Shown one piece after another: positions 1-12,053 of a DNA stretch of 64,000 nucleotides (its first letter is position 1; each line of letters starts with the position of its first letter). Below the pieces are notes generated by a model. That model ran no database searches, was not told the DNA's origin, and saw only the letters and a list, made by a program, of their open reading frames with translations. Source of the stretch: Margaritifera margaritifera. Its lineage: Eukaryota > Mollusca > Bivalvia > Unionida > Margaritiferidae. Location of the stretch: assembly GCA_029931535.1 (NCBI GenBank), contig JAQPZY010001048.1, positions 952,001-1,016,000 of the forward strand. Reading direction: 5' to 3'. Both the position numbers and the translations under genes were made by a program.

Positions 1-209
1 ACAGTACACCAGGCAAGGCAAAGTGTGTTCAAATGTATCTCGTAAAGCTCCCCAGTCAGGTCAAAGCTCTATAATACGCGTCATTCTGCATAACAGACAT
101 GTATACTGTACTGTATATTTCACACATGTGTCTTTCTTCATGCATCATTTTTACATTTATCAGACCTACTATAGGTCATATTGTAACAATAAACAACGGA
201 ATTTTACAA

Positions 210-213
<4 letters not shown>

Positions 214-281
<68 letters not shown>
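214..281. repeat. composite (TA)n(TG)n microsatellite
   Basis: An uninterrupted run of TA dinucleotides switches directly to TG at about 245. The open frames across it (YIYIY/CVCVC) are artefacts of the repeat. Confidence 0.97.
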
Positions 282-286
<5 letters not shown>

Positions 287-2309
287 GCTTGTACATGCAA
301 TCATGCATAGAATAAAGGTCATTCTAGGACTGTCCCGTTTAATCACCACGTTCGTTTCAATTAACGAGAACGGTGTCTACTATATAGAATACACTGCCAT
401 TCCTCCAGTTCTTAGTAGTTAGTAACAATAAGTGCACGAGTGATGATGGATCCTTATATTTGGCATATTCTAATGTTGAAACAGCAGGATGTCTCTATTC
501 GTTGCACATCCTTATTCGGTGTTAACAGCGCTCGTGATGAATTTATCTACATCCAACTGAGGATGTGTAAATCAAATAATTTCCTGCTGTAGTTATAACA
601 GAACATGGCATACTTGATGTGATCAATACTCTGTCCACCAATAAAGAATATGAAGTTTAAATAGTAAGCCACCAAATGCTTAACGATACAGCCCCTTTAA
701 TGCAAAATGCACTATTTATTTTATCTAAATTATCACTTGTTAAAATGTTCTTGCAGACCGTATTGAAAAATTACAAGGTAATGTCAATATTCAAAAATAG
801 GTTGCGCTAATGATTGTTCAAATTCCGGGCCTATTTCATTATTACGTTGAACTCCAAAGTAATAGAAATTATTTTTTTTTGTTTTTCCAATATGTGTACG
901 ACCATTTAACACTCAAATAGTCTTATACATAAAGAGTTGAACAGTAGACAAGCCAATAAAGTTGCTTTAGTTCCAATTACTTTCAATATGTTAGACACAA
1001 ATTCGGAAAAGCAGTATTTTCCCTTTCTGTGTATTTGTTTTGGGGTTATAGTTTGCCACGGAATTGTGCACCATGTTGTAGTTGCGTTTAATTTCAGAAT
1101 ACATAATATGTCCAATGTTGCCAGCTTTGTAATTAAGTATGGTTTAGTCCTATCGAAGTATCATGATGACGTATATCTGTACTCAGTTATTTGCCTGACT
1201 TCGTGTGACCCATGTCAGCATGTTGTCAGTAGTATTAACCTACTTCTCACGTGTTTTTCTTTTGTATTTCGTGCCATATGCGAGTATAAATGAATTAACT
1301 CTTTTCCAGTGTTGGTATATGCCTTGAAGTCCTGTCTCGATGCGGTTTCCCTCACATGTGTATATGTCTTTGCTGCATAGGTATGTCATACTCGTATCCG
1401 GTCCTCTTTATTATCATACGTGTCAGTTGGAGTATTTTGCTTTGCTAGATGATTCGATATATTTCCTAGATTTGCATTTTTTTGCTAAAACTTAACAAAA
1501 GAGACTGCTGTCAGATTTAATGGTATTTGTGTTTAGATAACAGTATTTTGTGTCTAAAACGACAAGCTGGAATTAATAATTAATGTTGATGAGAATGGAT
1601 TCAACTACTTTTAATCTCGTGAGATTTGTTCTTGTTGTACATCTCTTCGCTTACTTATTTGGTTGTTGACACCTGTGTGATGTAAATGTATGGTTCAAAT
1701 CGTACTTTGGACACTATTTGCCGGTATCAATTTAATGTAAATAAACTTGAATAAGATTTTACCGTTGCTATTACAGTCAATGTTTATACAATGAACTTTT
1801 CTCTCTCAACAGATTCAAGTTCCTCTTATCTTTATTTGTGACCCCAGTAAAACTCGCCCAGTATCTCTGTTGATAGTATTTGGATTTGAAAGTCAAACAG
1901 ACGCATCAGATGTTACCACTCGACAAATTTACGTTGCTATACATGAGCTAACACTGGTGCAGTGATAAATTACACATGACTCTAAATATTTCACTTGATT
2001 ACATGCATTGTTTCTACCCCTTCATTCTTCATTTAACATCCTTCTTCAGTTACCCGTTATTTATGGTACAGTTACCTTCTTGAAAAGGACAAAGATAAAG
2101 CACGCGAATGACTTTAGCTGTACTGAACTTGTTTTTCAATGAAATAGAAACAAAAAATAATACAGTATACACAGCTAGTATTTGGGTATCTATAAAGAGA
2201 GGAAACAAAACAAATAATTTTAACGTTCATTACTCTAAGTATCACTTTCACAATTATGTATATCTTAGCATTTTGTTAATCAATCGTAGATGTAAAACAA
2301 ACTTGCGTT
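282..2309. other. AT-rich stretch without recognisable gene
   Basis: The longest open frame (937-1293, plus) encodes a cysteine- and hydrophobic-rich product resembling no known family, with no splice or promoter context. It is treated as chance. No RNA gene or mobile-element domain was recognised. Confidence 0.6.
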
Positions 2310-2310
2310 A

Positions 2311-3059
2311 CTTAATTACTAAATCAATAGTAGGTAATATTTTACTTAATTACTAAATCAATAGTAGGTAATATTTTACTTAATTACTAAATCAATAGTA
2401 GGTAATATTTTACTTAATTACTAAATCAACAGTAGGTAATATTTTACTTAATTACTAAATCAACAGTAGGTAATATTTTACTTAATTACTAAATCAACAG
2501 TAGGTAATATTTTACTTAATTACTAAATCAATAGTAGGTAATATTTTACTTAATTACTAAATCAATAGTAGGTAATATTTTACTTAATTACTAAATCAAC
2601 AGTAGGTAATATTTTACTTAATTACTAAATCAATAGTAGGTAATATTTTACTTAATTACTAAATCAATAGTAGGTAATATTTTACTTAATTACTAAATCA
2701 ATAGTAGGTAATATTTTACTTAATTACTAAATCAACAGTAGGTAATATTTTACTTAATTACTAAATCAACAGTAGGTAATATTTTACTTAATTACTAAAT
2801 CAATAGTAGGTAATATTTTACTTAATTACTAAATCAATAGTAGGTAATATTTTACTTAATTACTAAATCAACAGTAGGTAATATTTTACTTAATTACTAA
2901 ATCAATAGTAGGTAATATTTTACTTAATTACTAAATCAATAGTAGGTAATATTTTACTTAATTACTAAATCAATAGTAGGTAATATTTTACTTAATTACT
3001 AAATCAATAGTAGGTAATATTTTACTTAATTACTAAATCAATAGTAGGTAATATTTTAC
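2311..3059. repeat. 34-bp minisatellite, 22 copies
   Basis: A 34-bp AT-rich unit (core ctaaatcaatagtaggtaat) repeats 22 times in near-perfect register. The copies are almost identical except at one position, where the unit reads caaTag or caaCag. In order the variants are TTTCCCTTCTTTCCTTCTTTTT. Such homogeneity points to recent expansion or gene conversion. No coding potential persists through it. Confidence 0.97.
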
Positions 3060-4876
3060 TGAACTCTTGCGTGTCTTCGTTGATATACACATTTTAAAAA
3101 AAAAACAGATGAGGGGGCGGACGAGGCTGTCTGGGCGACTGCTCTCACTCTGTCAACACATATTAGCATAGCAAAAACGTTTACAAGATGTTGTTATTTT
3201 GTATTTTTATGTTACAATAAATAATATAGGTGAAATACTTATCCATAAAATAAATTCAAGGTAATACATTTGTTTTCCTGCAGAATTTAAGATAATACAA
3301 AATACACTGCAGTAAATTGTGTTAATGGTATAAAATCGTAATATAATTAAATGACTTGTACCAATAATATCCGTATTATTTTTTTCACATTTCAAACGGA
3401 TAGATAGAACACAAGTTACAAAAGTGATAATTGTATGATTACCTGTTATTTTCATTAAAGCAGCATTCGTAGCTTACAAACGTTTTTATTTATTTAAACC
3501 CTATGATAGATGAGAGAAAGAAAACACTTGAATACTCTATCACAGAAAATGTTCTTCTTTTCGACGAATGTTACTCGATGATTTCCATTTCCGCTTTCGC
3601 GAGTAACATAGATTTCAAAGTGTCTGAATGACTGAGATATTTTAGGCTTACAAATAAAACAATACGTTAACGATCTTCACGCAGTTTTTTAAAATTTCAG
3701 TCGAAAATTAAGTATTTACAATTAAAGGGATATAACTATTGATGTTTAAAGGGACACAACCATTGCAATAATTAATATTATTGGTACAACAATTCGTGCC
3801 CCTTGTTACATCAGTCTTGTGTTCAAATGAAAATCCACACTTCTGGATGTGAGAAAAAAATCCACTTAAATGGATATAAACTGTATATATTTTTCTCCGA
3901 TCAAATCTCTCTTGTAACTTCGTTGGTTTCAGTGTGTCGCACCATTTATAATATCTTCAGTGCCGCGTTCACTACTTTCTTAACAATAACTGAATATGTT
4001 GCTGAGATTGATAATGAAATCTCGGTAATCAGGAAGGGAACTTTTGTACCATTTTCTTAAAGCAAAACAAGTTCAGTCATCGATTTAGAATAAAACGTAC
4101 TATAATTCATGTACTGTGAATAATAGATGATAGAGAATCCATTTCTTCCTTTTATCGAATATCTGATTGGCACACGTCTTTAACATTTTAAATGACAACG
4201 ATTTCATGATTGAGTTCCAAGGTCATTCGATGTATACCAAAGAAATGTGCTTAGCATGTTGTGTATTGCTCTATGTTAGTGGCTGAACACATTCGAAAAG
4301 GGTGTCAATTATTGACCTCTCACCTTCATAGTGCGTATTGGAGCTTATCTGTCCACCTGTCATTAACCAATCAGTGTTGACGACACAGTCATCAACCTGT
4401 CAGTGGATAAGGAGGATTATAAAGAATTACCATTGATCTATTGGACAGTCCGCTTGAGTTCCAGACTCAGTCTTCTCTGGTTTCAAATATTTCGCTTTTA
4501 AAAGATGTTCATCCTGATATTTTTGAATGACGATCAATTCTCGAACCGACATACGTATTCAACATTCTACTTAAAATAACCGTCAGACGACTGTAGCAAA
4601 ACAGGACATATGTCATGATATCTAGTTAAAATATGTGCTTTTAGATTATTGTTGACTTCTTTCGAAAGGCTTCCCCGAATTGTGTTCTTGAAATGTTTAT
4701 AGATCCTTCTCTTTCTTTCTTATAAAACAGGTTACGATTGCTACAATGTATATCTACTTCAAAAAACTCTGCATGTACTGGATAGACATCCCCTTTGCCA
4801 TAGTTTTGCGTTAAGCGGAAGACATTTTATTAAGTAGATCTAACAATATTTATTTCTCGCCTTGCATTACTTTCAA
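3060..4876. other. non-coding stretch, no gene recognised
   Basis: Only short unsupported open frames occur. Positions 4409-4432 share about 23 bases (ggaggattataaagaattac core) with the Penelope-like relic at about 7254, so this may hold a further degraded fragment of that element. Confidence 0.5.
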
Positions 4877-4884
4877 TAATAATG

Positions 4885-4930
<46 letters not shown>

Positions 4931-5022
4931 TAATAATACTAATAGTTTGGAGCAAGTAATACAACACCCTGCCGTGTATTCGTCCCCACCTGATGCTCCG
5001 CCTCTCTCTCTCTCTCTCTCTC

Positions 5023-5082
<60 letters not shown>
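4877..5082. repeat. SSR cluster: (AAT)n, (CT)n, (TA)n
   Basis: An AAT trinucleotide run (about 4877-4940), a CT run (about 5002-5025) and a TA run (about 5027-5082) lie close together. The CT run passes directly into TA through a single G, a junction type seen several times in this window. Confidence 0.95.
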
Positions 5083-5083
<1 letters not shown>

Positions 5084-5395
5084 CATAATGGCTCTTTCCA
5101 TAGCGAACTCGTAACTACTGACACAATACATTAAATTGTTTGGAACAGCTGTCGTTAGAGTGAACACGTGTGATTTTGATCTGGACGGTTTCGAATGAAA
5201 TGATGTAATGAGCCTTGAGTGATATTGTTCTTAAGATGTACTTTCTGCAGAAGAAATATGTCGCTGATGTTATAATGGTAGACAATGATACAAAGCTAAC
5301 GGACAATATATACGCTGTTCGTCGCTTAACATTTCAAGTTACATGTTTTCACCATCCTGACACGACTCCTTCATTTCTGATCGCAACGGACCGCG

Positions 5396-5398
<3 letters not shown>

Positions 5399-5434
<36 letters not shown>
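5399..5434. repeat. (AT)n microsatellite
   Basis: A perfect AT dinucleotide run flanked by unique sequence. The ORFs over it are repeat-driven. Confidence 0.95.
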
Positions 5435-5437
<3 letters not shown>

Positions 5438-5732
5438 TTTTGTAGCAACTCAGAAATTAACAACTGCTAAACTGCTAAACATAGTAATGTGCAATGTCCT
5501 ATTGCATGCTTTTTCAAACATTCCATCTACGTTATCGGTTGTTTTGACTGTTGAAGTGGACTTTGCAGTCATACTTAGGCCTATTATCAGCACTGTACTC
5601 GAACTCTTAAATTTGAACAACCATTTATTCTCTTACCAGGGAAAGTAGTCATTGTATGATTACGTCGAGTTCGAGACGTATGGTAGAAGCATACTTTTCT
5701 TTTATACTCGAAATAAACTGTTAATGCTTTTC

Positions 5733-5735
<3 letters not shown>

Positions 5736-5813
<78 letters not shown>

Positions 5814-5840
5814 CTGTCTCTGTCTCTGTCTCTGTGTGTG
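5736..5840. repeat. composite (TA)n(TG)n(TCTG)n microsatellite
   Basis: TA repeats run to about 5801, then TG, then TCTG/TC repeats to about 5840. No gene is supported between here and the 42-bp minisatellite at 6241. Confidence 0.95.
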
Positions 5841-6240
5841 TATCTCGTTTATTTTTTTAAACAAAAGCCGTAATTATCTAGCATACACGACTGATTGTGT
5901 TTACAATATTTTTCAATATAGCATTAAGAATCGACCTTTCTCAAAATTACATACATATTCATATTTAAGGCAAGGTTCGTCTTCACGGTGATCTAACGTT
6001 TCTTTCACTGTATAACCCCTGCAGCAAAATAAAAGATAATAAATACAATAGAATCCACACAAAGTGCTAATAACGCTTTGAATATGTCGTTTATTGCGGA
6101 TGTACTCTGGACAGTGTTTATATTTAAAGTATAGAAAAATGGCCTATTTCAATGGCGATCTTCCGTGGCTATCAAACAGTTCGGTCCTGCCCACTGACTC
6201 AAAAAAACAAAACAAAAAATGCAGCCCAGTGGTACCCTTT

Positions 6241-6416
6241 CTTAATGTGTTTATCCGGTCTGCAGATGAATCCAAGTTGAAACTTAATGTGTTCATCCGG
6301 TCTGCAGATGAATCCAAGTTGAAACTTAATGTGTTCATTTGGTCTGCAGATGAATCCAAGTTGAAACTTAATGTGTTCATCCGGTCTGCAGATGAATCCA
6401 AGTTGAAACTTAATGT
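6241..6416. repeat. 42-bp minisatellite, four copies plus a partial fifth
   Basis: A 42-bp unit begins cttaatgtgtt and ends aagttgaaa, with copies at 6241, 6283, 6325 and 6367 and a partial at 6409. The length is a multiple of three, so frames on both strands stay open (14-residue repeats such as LNVFIRSADESKLK on plus). Differences are point changes, including CGG to TGG in copy 3. There is no start context, splice site or family match, so it is called a repeat rather than a gene. Confidence 0.9.
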
Positions 6417-7022
6417 CCTCTCAGGTATGAGGGTTGCACTAAATATCCCCATCATGAGTAAGAGACACATCATCACAGTCCACCACACAGGTCAGCTATC
6501 CAGAATGTATTCTACTATGACGCATCTGGCTTTATTAATTTGAAAACAGCCCTAAGATTCTTTGTAGTCAATGCAAGTCTTGACTTTCTTAAGTTGTTTT
6601 TCAAACCACTTTAAGTTTAAAAGGTATATTTCCTTTTTTATGCGCTGTTTATTTACCATTTCCTCATTCTTATAACTTTTGCATCTGCACTCACCCTTAG
6701 CAGGTACACTGAATTTTTGTGGCACAATATTATAGTAGTATGTCCCCTGTCTTACTCAGAACTTTTCTCTAAAGTTGCAGGATATTGGCGGGGACATCCA
6801 TGTCTTATGAACAAAACATTTCTAGTTTTGGAAACATTTTCCAAGAAAGCAGGTATTCAGTGCATTACTACCGATTCGTCGTCAACTGTTTTGGCCTCAT
6901 TTGAGTGTTTAGATGATTTATAAAGAACTTAAATTGTATCAACTTTAACATTTGATATTGCTTATAATAAGTAGATAACAGGCCAACAGTCAACTGGACA
7001 AGGATCCGACCAAAAATGTGCA

Positions 7023-7640
7023 GTGATGGCAAGTGAGACACTTAAGGATATGCATAAAGCTGGACACATATACGGTAAAACCCTCGCTTATCTATTTCCA
7101 GCTGACCCAAAATCCAGCCGTTTCTACCTGCTCCCTACAACTCTCAAGCCAGGTAACCCCTGTCGTATAAACAACACACCGCACAGATGCCCCAAACGTT
7201 GGACAAATTGTTCGGAGACACTGACGCATTGTTGACGCCTATGCACATCCAAAGGAGGATTATAAAGAATTACCGTTGGTATCTTTACGACTACGAAACG
7301 ACTTCAAAAACCATGCTGTGTGTGCCCAGTTGAACTCAACCCAAATTTAGGAAGCAGGGACATACATATGTAAAGACGGACGTCGTTTAATATGTCAGCA
7401 ACTGACAAGACAGCTGACTTTAGAAAAAGAATGACAATCACAAAAGAGATATCAGAACCAAGGCCCAAGCAAAACTCTCCAATTATTTCAACTCAGCCGG
7501 ACACTCTGCCCGGTCCATTCACATGTTGCACATTGAGTCAAGTTAAAGATGGACTGACGGTGAACATGACCATAAAGAGAAATACTTGATACTGCAGGTG
7601 CGAAACTCATGGTGAATTTGCCTTAAACGAAAAGCTCCAA
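7023..7640 (+). mobile_element. Penelope-like retroelement relic (RT end plus GIY-YIG-like tail)
   Basis: A decayed plus-strand fragment. Around 7080-7170 one frame reads SSRFYLLPTTLKPGNPCR, close to the RFYLLPKIHKPGNPGRP block typical of Penelope-like reverse transcriptases. A shifted frame near 7215-7270 reads RIVDAYAHPKEDYKELP, resembling the following conserved block. Farther on (about 7380-7640) weak similarity to the C-terminal part of a GIY-YIG endonuclease region can be traced in broken frames. Stops and frameshifts are frequent and no element ends were identified. The RT assignment is moderately sure and the GIY-YIG part is tentative. Confidence 0.45.
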
Positions 7641-7724
7641 TCTAAAAGTGTTCTGTTCAATTCATCGTGGGTTAATTTATTTCCTGTCACTCTGCTCAGC
7701 CTCACCCTCCTCTAGTGACATCAA

Positions 7725-7725
<1 letters not shown>

Positions 7726-7761
<36 letters not shown>
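7726..7761. repeat. (TTA)n microsatellite
   Basis: A perfect trinucleotide run after the Penelope-like relic. Confidence 0.95.
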
Positions 7762-7762
<1 letters not shown>

Positions 7763-7939
7763 GTCTTTCCACCATCTTCCCTTGTAATAGTAATACATTC
7801 ATACCTCTATTTCTCATAATGGAAATTAAATCCAGGATGTAAAACTAGAAGCAACAAAAAAACTGCACCGATTCAGATGGTACCCTCAAACTTCATAAGT
7901 TCCGGTGTTTTTAAAAACAAAACCGATTACATCTATTTA

Positions 7940-8340
7940 GCCAATATGGGGTTGCGGAATACTTGCAAAATATTTACTGACCTCCGAATTTGAAGAGCTT
8001 CACAGCGTGCAAAAAATGCTTACCTCCGAATCTGCAGATTTGACAATAAAAGAGCTCCAGTGAGCATGACAATTTTACGTTTGCAAAATAAAACATGCTA
8101 ACACATTTTTGCGAAGAATTTTGCTTAGTACAAATTACAATCAAGACATATATTACTTTAGCATGCCATCATAACAAAATACATAAGAAGGCCAAGTGTT
8201 TGGAACTATTTTGTTAGACTCTTAACATACACACGTATCCGCCAAACTGGTCAGAGTAGGGACAATATCCAAAATTGTATAGTAAATCGCCAGATAGCAG
8301 AGGGACTTACTTAGCGGTGATGTTGCCGAGTGATGGTGCC
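7940..8340. repeat. dispersed block, homologous to 19430-19810
   Basis: About 400 bp align by eye, in the same orientation, with sequence just downstream of the CTL1 last exon. Shared landmarks are ttgcggaatacttgcaa / ttgcggactactggcaa, ctccagt(g/a)agcatg and cagatagcagagg. Either a dispersed repeat or the remnant 3' flank of an older duplicate. No lectin exon was found next to this copy. Confidence 0.6.
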
Positions 8341-8984
8341 CTGTGATATCCCATCTTTTCGCAATGACAGATAACCAGATCTCGCAAGGCACTATTACGC
8401 TACTAGTACTGCTAGTTTGCAACCATATATGTTCGCTTTATTCACAGATAATGTCTCCTTTTGTAGTGATGTAGTTATTTCTTATAGTAGTATATACTTT
8501 CTCTTTAGTTTAGAAATCTTCAGTATTCTGCATAGTTTTGTTTCTCTTTACCAAAATGTAAATACTTACTCTCCTAAGCACGACACCCGTTATTAGTGGG
8601 TATTTCTGTCTATCTTATGCATTGTCCACTGAGAAAGACCTTGCCCTGGGTCAAAATGTGGAGAAACTTACCGCGTATATACCAACTGCAAACATACGAG
8701 GTTATGCCCCTATGACCCAAGCGCTAATTAGTATTCAAAGATTTTCCATCTAAACAAAATTCCTGTTTCATACTCCATTCCGTTTTATTCGTTCGATACC
8801 CTTCGAATTTCTTTCACGATATCAAATGAAACTGAGTTACTTTTGGAAGCTTATAACGGCGATGCTTTGATTGGCTAATCGAAAGGTCACTGAGACATGA
8901 CATCCAATGCGACTGTTTTGGATCCCTTCATACACAGCGTCTATCCACGTAGCGTTATGATATGATCTTTACTCCGGTCACAAT
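8341..8984. other. non-coding stretch
   Basis: No gene seen. At about 8628-8665 a short hairpin-like stretch (gaccttgccctgggtc) followed by aaaatgtgga resembles sequence often seen beyond Penelope-like elements. This is weak. Confidence 0.4.
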
Positions 8985-9112
8985 TTCATCAACATTAAGT
9001 CTCGAAGTTAAGTCTAGATTTAAGACACTTGATTGGTCAATTTTAGCTTTAAATTAGATTATTGAATCCAGGACTGAATGTTAAGTCCAGACTTAAGTTT
9101 TGTCGAGAAAAG
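8985..9112 (+). repeat. MITE-like dispersed element, copy 1
   Basis: About 125 bp containing gaagttaagtctagattt near one end and the roughly complementary gttaagtccagacttaag near the other, giving a partly foldback structure. A diverged copy lies in reverse orientation at about 13940-14075. Both share acacttgat(t/a)ggtcaatttta. There is no coding capacity, and target duplications were not resolved. Confidence 0.55.
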
Positions 9113-9538
9113 CAGTTCTGATTGATTATGATCGCTAACTATGACATCTTTGAAAAGACGAAGTTGCGGAACGAAAAGGGGACTATGAAGATCTAGTGAT
9201 AATGATTATTTAAACTGAATACAAACATAATTTGGTTGCTAGCAGCTGATGGGTGGATTTGCTAATTAGAAATCATGTTAACAAAACAAATCACTGTGTC
9301 AGACTATCGCATTTATTTACCGATTTTGCACAGTTTAATCTCCATATTTCGAATAATCAAGGCAAATAATACCAGTAAAGCAAGCTTTTGACACGTCAGA
9401 CAAAGCATGGCTAATGATTCTACTGAGGACATTCACCTGTATGCAGATAATAAATTCGGTCTGTTTCGTTTGTATTAATGACGCTATAGCAGTTTACTTT
9501 GTGATACAGTGGGATGAAACAACTTATCTGTATGGAGG

Positions 9539-9541
<3 letters not shown>
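9113..9541. other. probable 3' flank of the unknown minus-strand gene; no gene seen
   Basis: No ORF is supported. Minus-strand AATAAA occurs at about 9313-9318, a possible poly(A) signal for the gene ending at 9891, although a GT microsatellite lies between them. Confidence 0.35.

Positions 9542-9593
<52 letters not shown>
9542..9593. repeat. (GT)n microsatellite
   Basis: A perfect GT run. Cys/Val and His/Thr ORFs on the two strands are repeat artefacts. Confidence 0.97.
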
Positions 9594-9596
<3 letters not shown>

Positions 9597-9890
9597 GTGC
9601 TTCTGAGTCCCACGCCAGCTTCTGAAAGAATATATATGTGGGTGCCATTTCCTTTTTATATATGACGGCTGTGTTGGGTGGGGAGGGTTGATGCTTGCAC
9701 ACCAACTGAATCCGCCCATGCTTTTGAGAAAGTTTTAGAAACTCTTCGGATTATTATTGATTTCATCAAAGATACCATGCTTACGTCATACTTTAAGTTG
9801 CAATAAAATACAGGGAAACTGGCACTTTCAGTCTGGAAATTTTTTTTGTATGTAAAAATGTTACAAAAATGAGATCTGGTGTGCCCGATA

Positions 9891-10526
9891 TCATCTAAAG
9901 TAAGCCCATTCCTTGGTAGTAATCTGTGACTGTATGAATACTCCTCTAGATCTACTTTTAGTTGTTTCTTCATACAATTTCCGAAAGAGTTCAGCCGCGC
10001 TGTATCCATATACCATGAGTAAAACCCGTTCAAAGTCTTGTAAATATCGGTGAAATCCAATTCCAGTCAAGGTGAGAAACTTTTCGACGAAAGTCCTAGA
10101 GTTGTTCAAATATCGAAAGTAAAAGCTTAATCTATCCGCCAGATTTACCGCCTTGTATACCAAATTGAATCCAGTGTCCCACACGCGGCCTCTAAAAATT
10201 AGTTTTGTGACATCACCCGCGAACGCCCGGACATTGATGTAAAGTCTAGGGCAGCCGTCGTATTCGTATGTCGGACACATTTCCAGCACGAAGTATTCAC
10301 TCACAGCTGCTTTAATAACAATTATATTGCCTTTCTTTCTAAGGTCCTTTTCAAGCGTGTAGAGATAGTATCGGTAGATTTCGGTAAAGTCCGGAACTAG
10401 TCGCTCGGTTTCCAAAAGTATCACAGAGTTTACAAGGGGTTGTACGAAATTTTGAGTGTAGCACATCGCCTCAGCGAATTTTACTCCGGACGGTGGCAAA
10501 ATCTCGTGTACGAAAAACATAAGTTC
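9891..10526 (-). CDS. unknown protein, terminal exon (211 codons)
   Basis: A long minus-strand frame with ordinary amino-acid composition, unlike the repeat-driven ORFs nearby. A strong acceptor (ttcttttatattttcag) abuts 10526, so the exon starts in phase 0 with Glu-Leu-Met-Phe-Phe. The frame ends at TGA, 9891-9893. The product is mixed alpha/beta-like, rich in aromatics (MCPTYEYDGCPRLYINVRAF, NLADRLSFYFRYL), with a basic Lys/Arg/Ser segment near the C-terminus. No transmembrane segment or signal peptide is evident and I do not recognise the family. Upstream in-frame codons (10527-10736) look intronic, being low complexity and lying beyond the acceptor. It joins in frame with a 16-codon first exon at 12101-12054 to give 227 residues. 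Confidence 0.6.
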   Translation of the reverse strand, partial: ELMFFVHEILPPSGVKFAEAMCYTQNFVQPLVNSVILLETERLVPDFTEIYRYYLYTLEKDLRKKGNIIVIKAAVSEYFVLEMCPTYEYDGCPRLYINVRAFAGDVTKLIFRGRVWDTGFNLVYKAVNLADRLSFYFRYLNNSRTFVEKFLTLTGIGFHRYLQDFERVLLMVYGYSAAELFRKLYEETTKSRSRGVFIQSQITTKEWAYFR

Positions 10527-10831
10527 CTGAAAATATAAAAGAAACATACGACACTGAAGAATAAAAATAGAAGAAAATAAATATAAAAATAAGAATTTAT
10601 TGACAAATCTTATTTCACGACAATTGGAACAGAGCTGAGAGAGTAAGAGGAAAATTAGAGAATTCGCCATCGTCTTCGTCAACACCTCCGTCATATTCAT
10701 CACCATCACCACCACCACTACCATCATCATCATCATTTCTTCTTCATAATCGTCTTCTTAATTTTCTTCTTCTTCTTCAAGAAAAAGAATGTTAATAAAT
10801 GTCGAGGACATACTTCATATTCATCACAATC

Positions 10832-10865
<34 letters not shown>

Positions 10866-11290
10866 TTTCTTCTTCATAATCGTCTTCTTAAGTTTCTTCT
10901 TCTTCTTCAAGAAAAAGAATGCTAATAAATGTCGAGGACACACCACACACTCGATCGAAAATCTCCGTTGTTATAGAAGGGGAATTCGCGTATGCGCTCA
11001 TATATACTCTATATGGACCTGTTCATGAAACAAACATGCCTTATAGCATAAAACTTGCAATCATTTTTTGTATGAATTTGAGATTTAATTAAGATTTAGA
11101 AAATTAAGAGATTTCAGAATTTTAAATCTATTTGCAATGTCTCAAATAACCTTTTTGTTTACCATCAACGATAAACAGATGACACATTGACATATTAATC
11201 AATTCATGAAAAGAAACATGACGGAGGGCTATGCAACATATTTATAATTTACCTTGAATGCATCCTAGTAAGATACACACACACAGACAC

Positions 11291-11433
<143 letters not shown>

Positions 11434-11955
11434 TTAGAGCGATAATTGTTAAAATTCTCTGTTTCTTAAAAATAAAAATAGTCGTTATGGACGACTTTAT
11501 AAGAATACTCGCTCTAAAAGAGTAAATTTGAATAAAGTAATAAGTATAGTGTAAGAAATATTATCATGCGATAATAATAATTTTGAATCTTTCGATTAGA
11601 AAATAAATTACAAACCTTTTTCTAATCTCTCTTGTCATATGTACAAGTACCGGGAACTTTGACCACGGCTGCTAATGGTCGTATTCACGGATAAGTGTAA
11701 AACTTGGTCATTTAAGTAAATACATACAGCTGTTATGCTTGATCAAAATACCGGGACAAATGCAAGATGTGTTGCACGTTTGAAGATAATGTAGATGTCT
11801 GATCTGGTCAGCTAAATTAGTTAGAGCGAAGTTGAAAATCATGCTGAATCTAGATTGGTTCATGATAGATATAAACACATACATGCACGCAGGTAGGCAG
11901 AGACACATACATTTTTGGATGTATAGAGATAGCTAGCTAGCCAGATAGATAGATT

Positions 11956-11995
11956 TAATAATAATAATAATAATTATTATTATCATTATTATTAT

Positions 11996-12027
<32 letters not shown>

Positions 12028-12030
12028 TAA
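11956..12030. repeat. (AAT)n/(ATT)n quasi-palindromic tract
   Basis: AAT repeats are followed by ATT repeats and further AAT/ATT switches. Complementary arms could fold into an imperfect hairpin. It lies 25 bp downstream of the first-exon donor of the unknown gene. Confidence 0.85.
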
Positions 12031-12053
12031 GAGGGGGGAGAGAGAGAACTTAC

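Noticed and set aside
23..422. ORFs over the TA/TG repeat
   Set aside because: Product is Tyr-Ile and Cys-Val runs created by the microsatellite; no gene context.
937..1293. 118-codon ORF
   Set aside because: No family similarity, splice sites or promoter; unusual hydrophobic composition; a chance ORF in AT-rich DNA.
2311..3059. CRISPR-like array or origin iterons
   Set aside because: Perfectly contiguous 34-bp tandem units without spacers or replication genes; a minisatellite.
4850..5167. 105-codon minus-strand ORF
   Set aside because: Leu, Tyr-Ile and Arg-Glu runs are translations of adjacent AAT, TA and CT repeats.
10527..10736. N-terminal extension of the unknown gene's ORF through MMMMMVVVVV
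   Set aside because: Trinucleotide-repeat translation lying beyond a strong splice acceptor; intronic.
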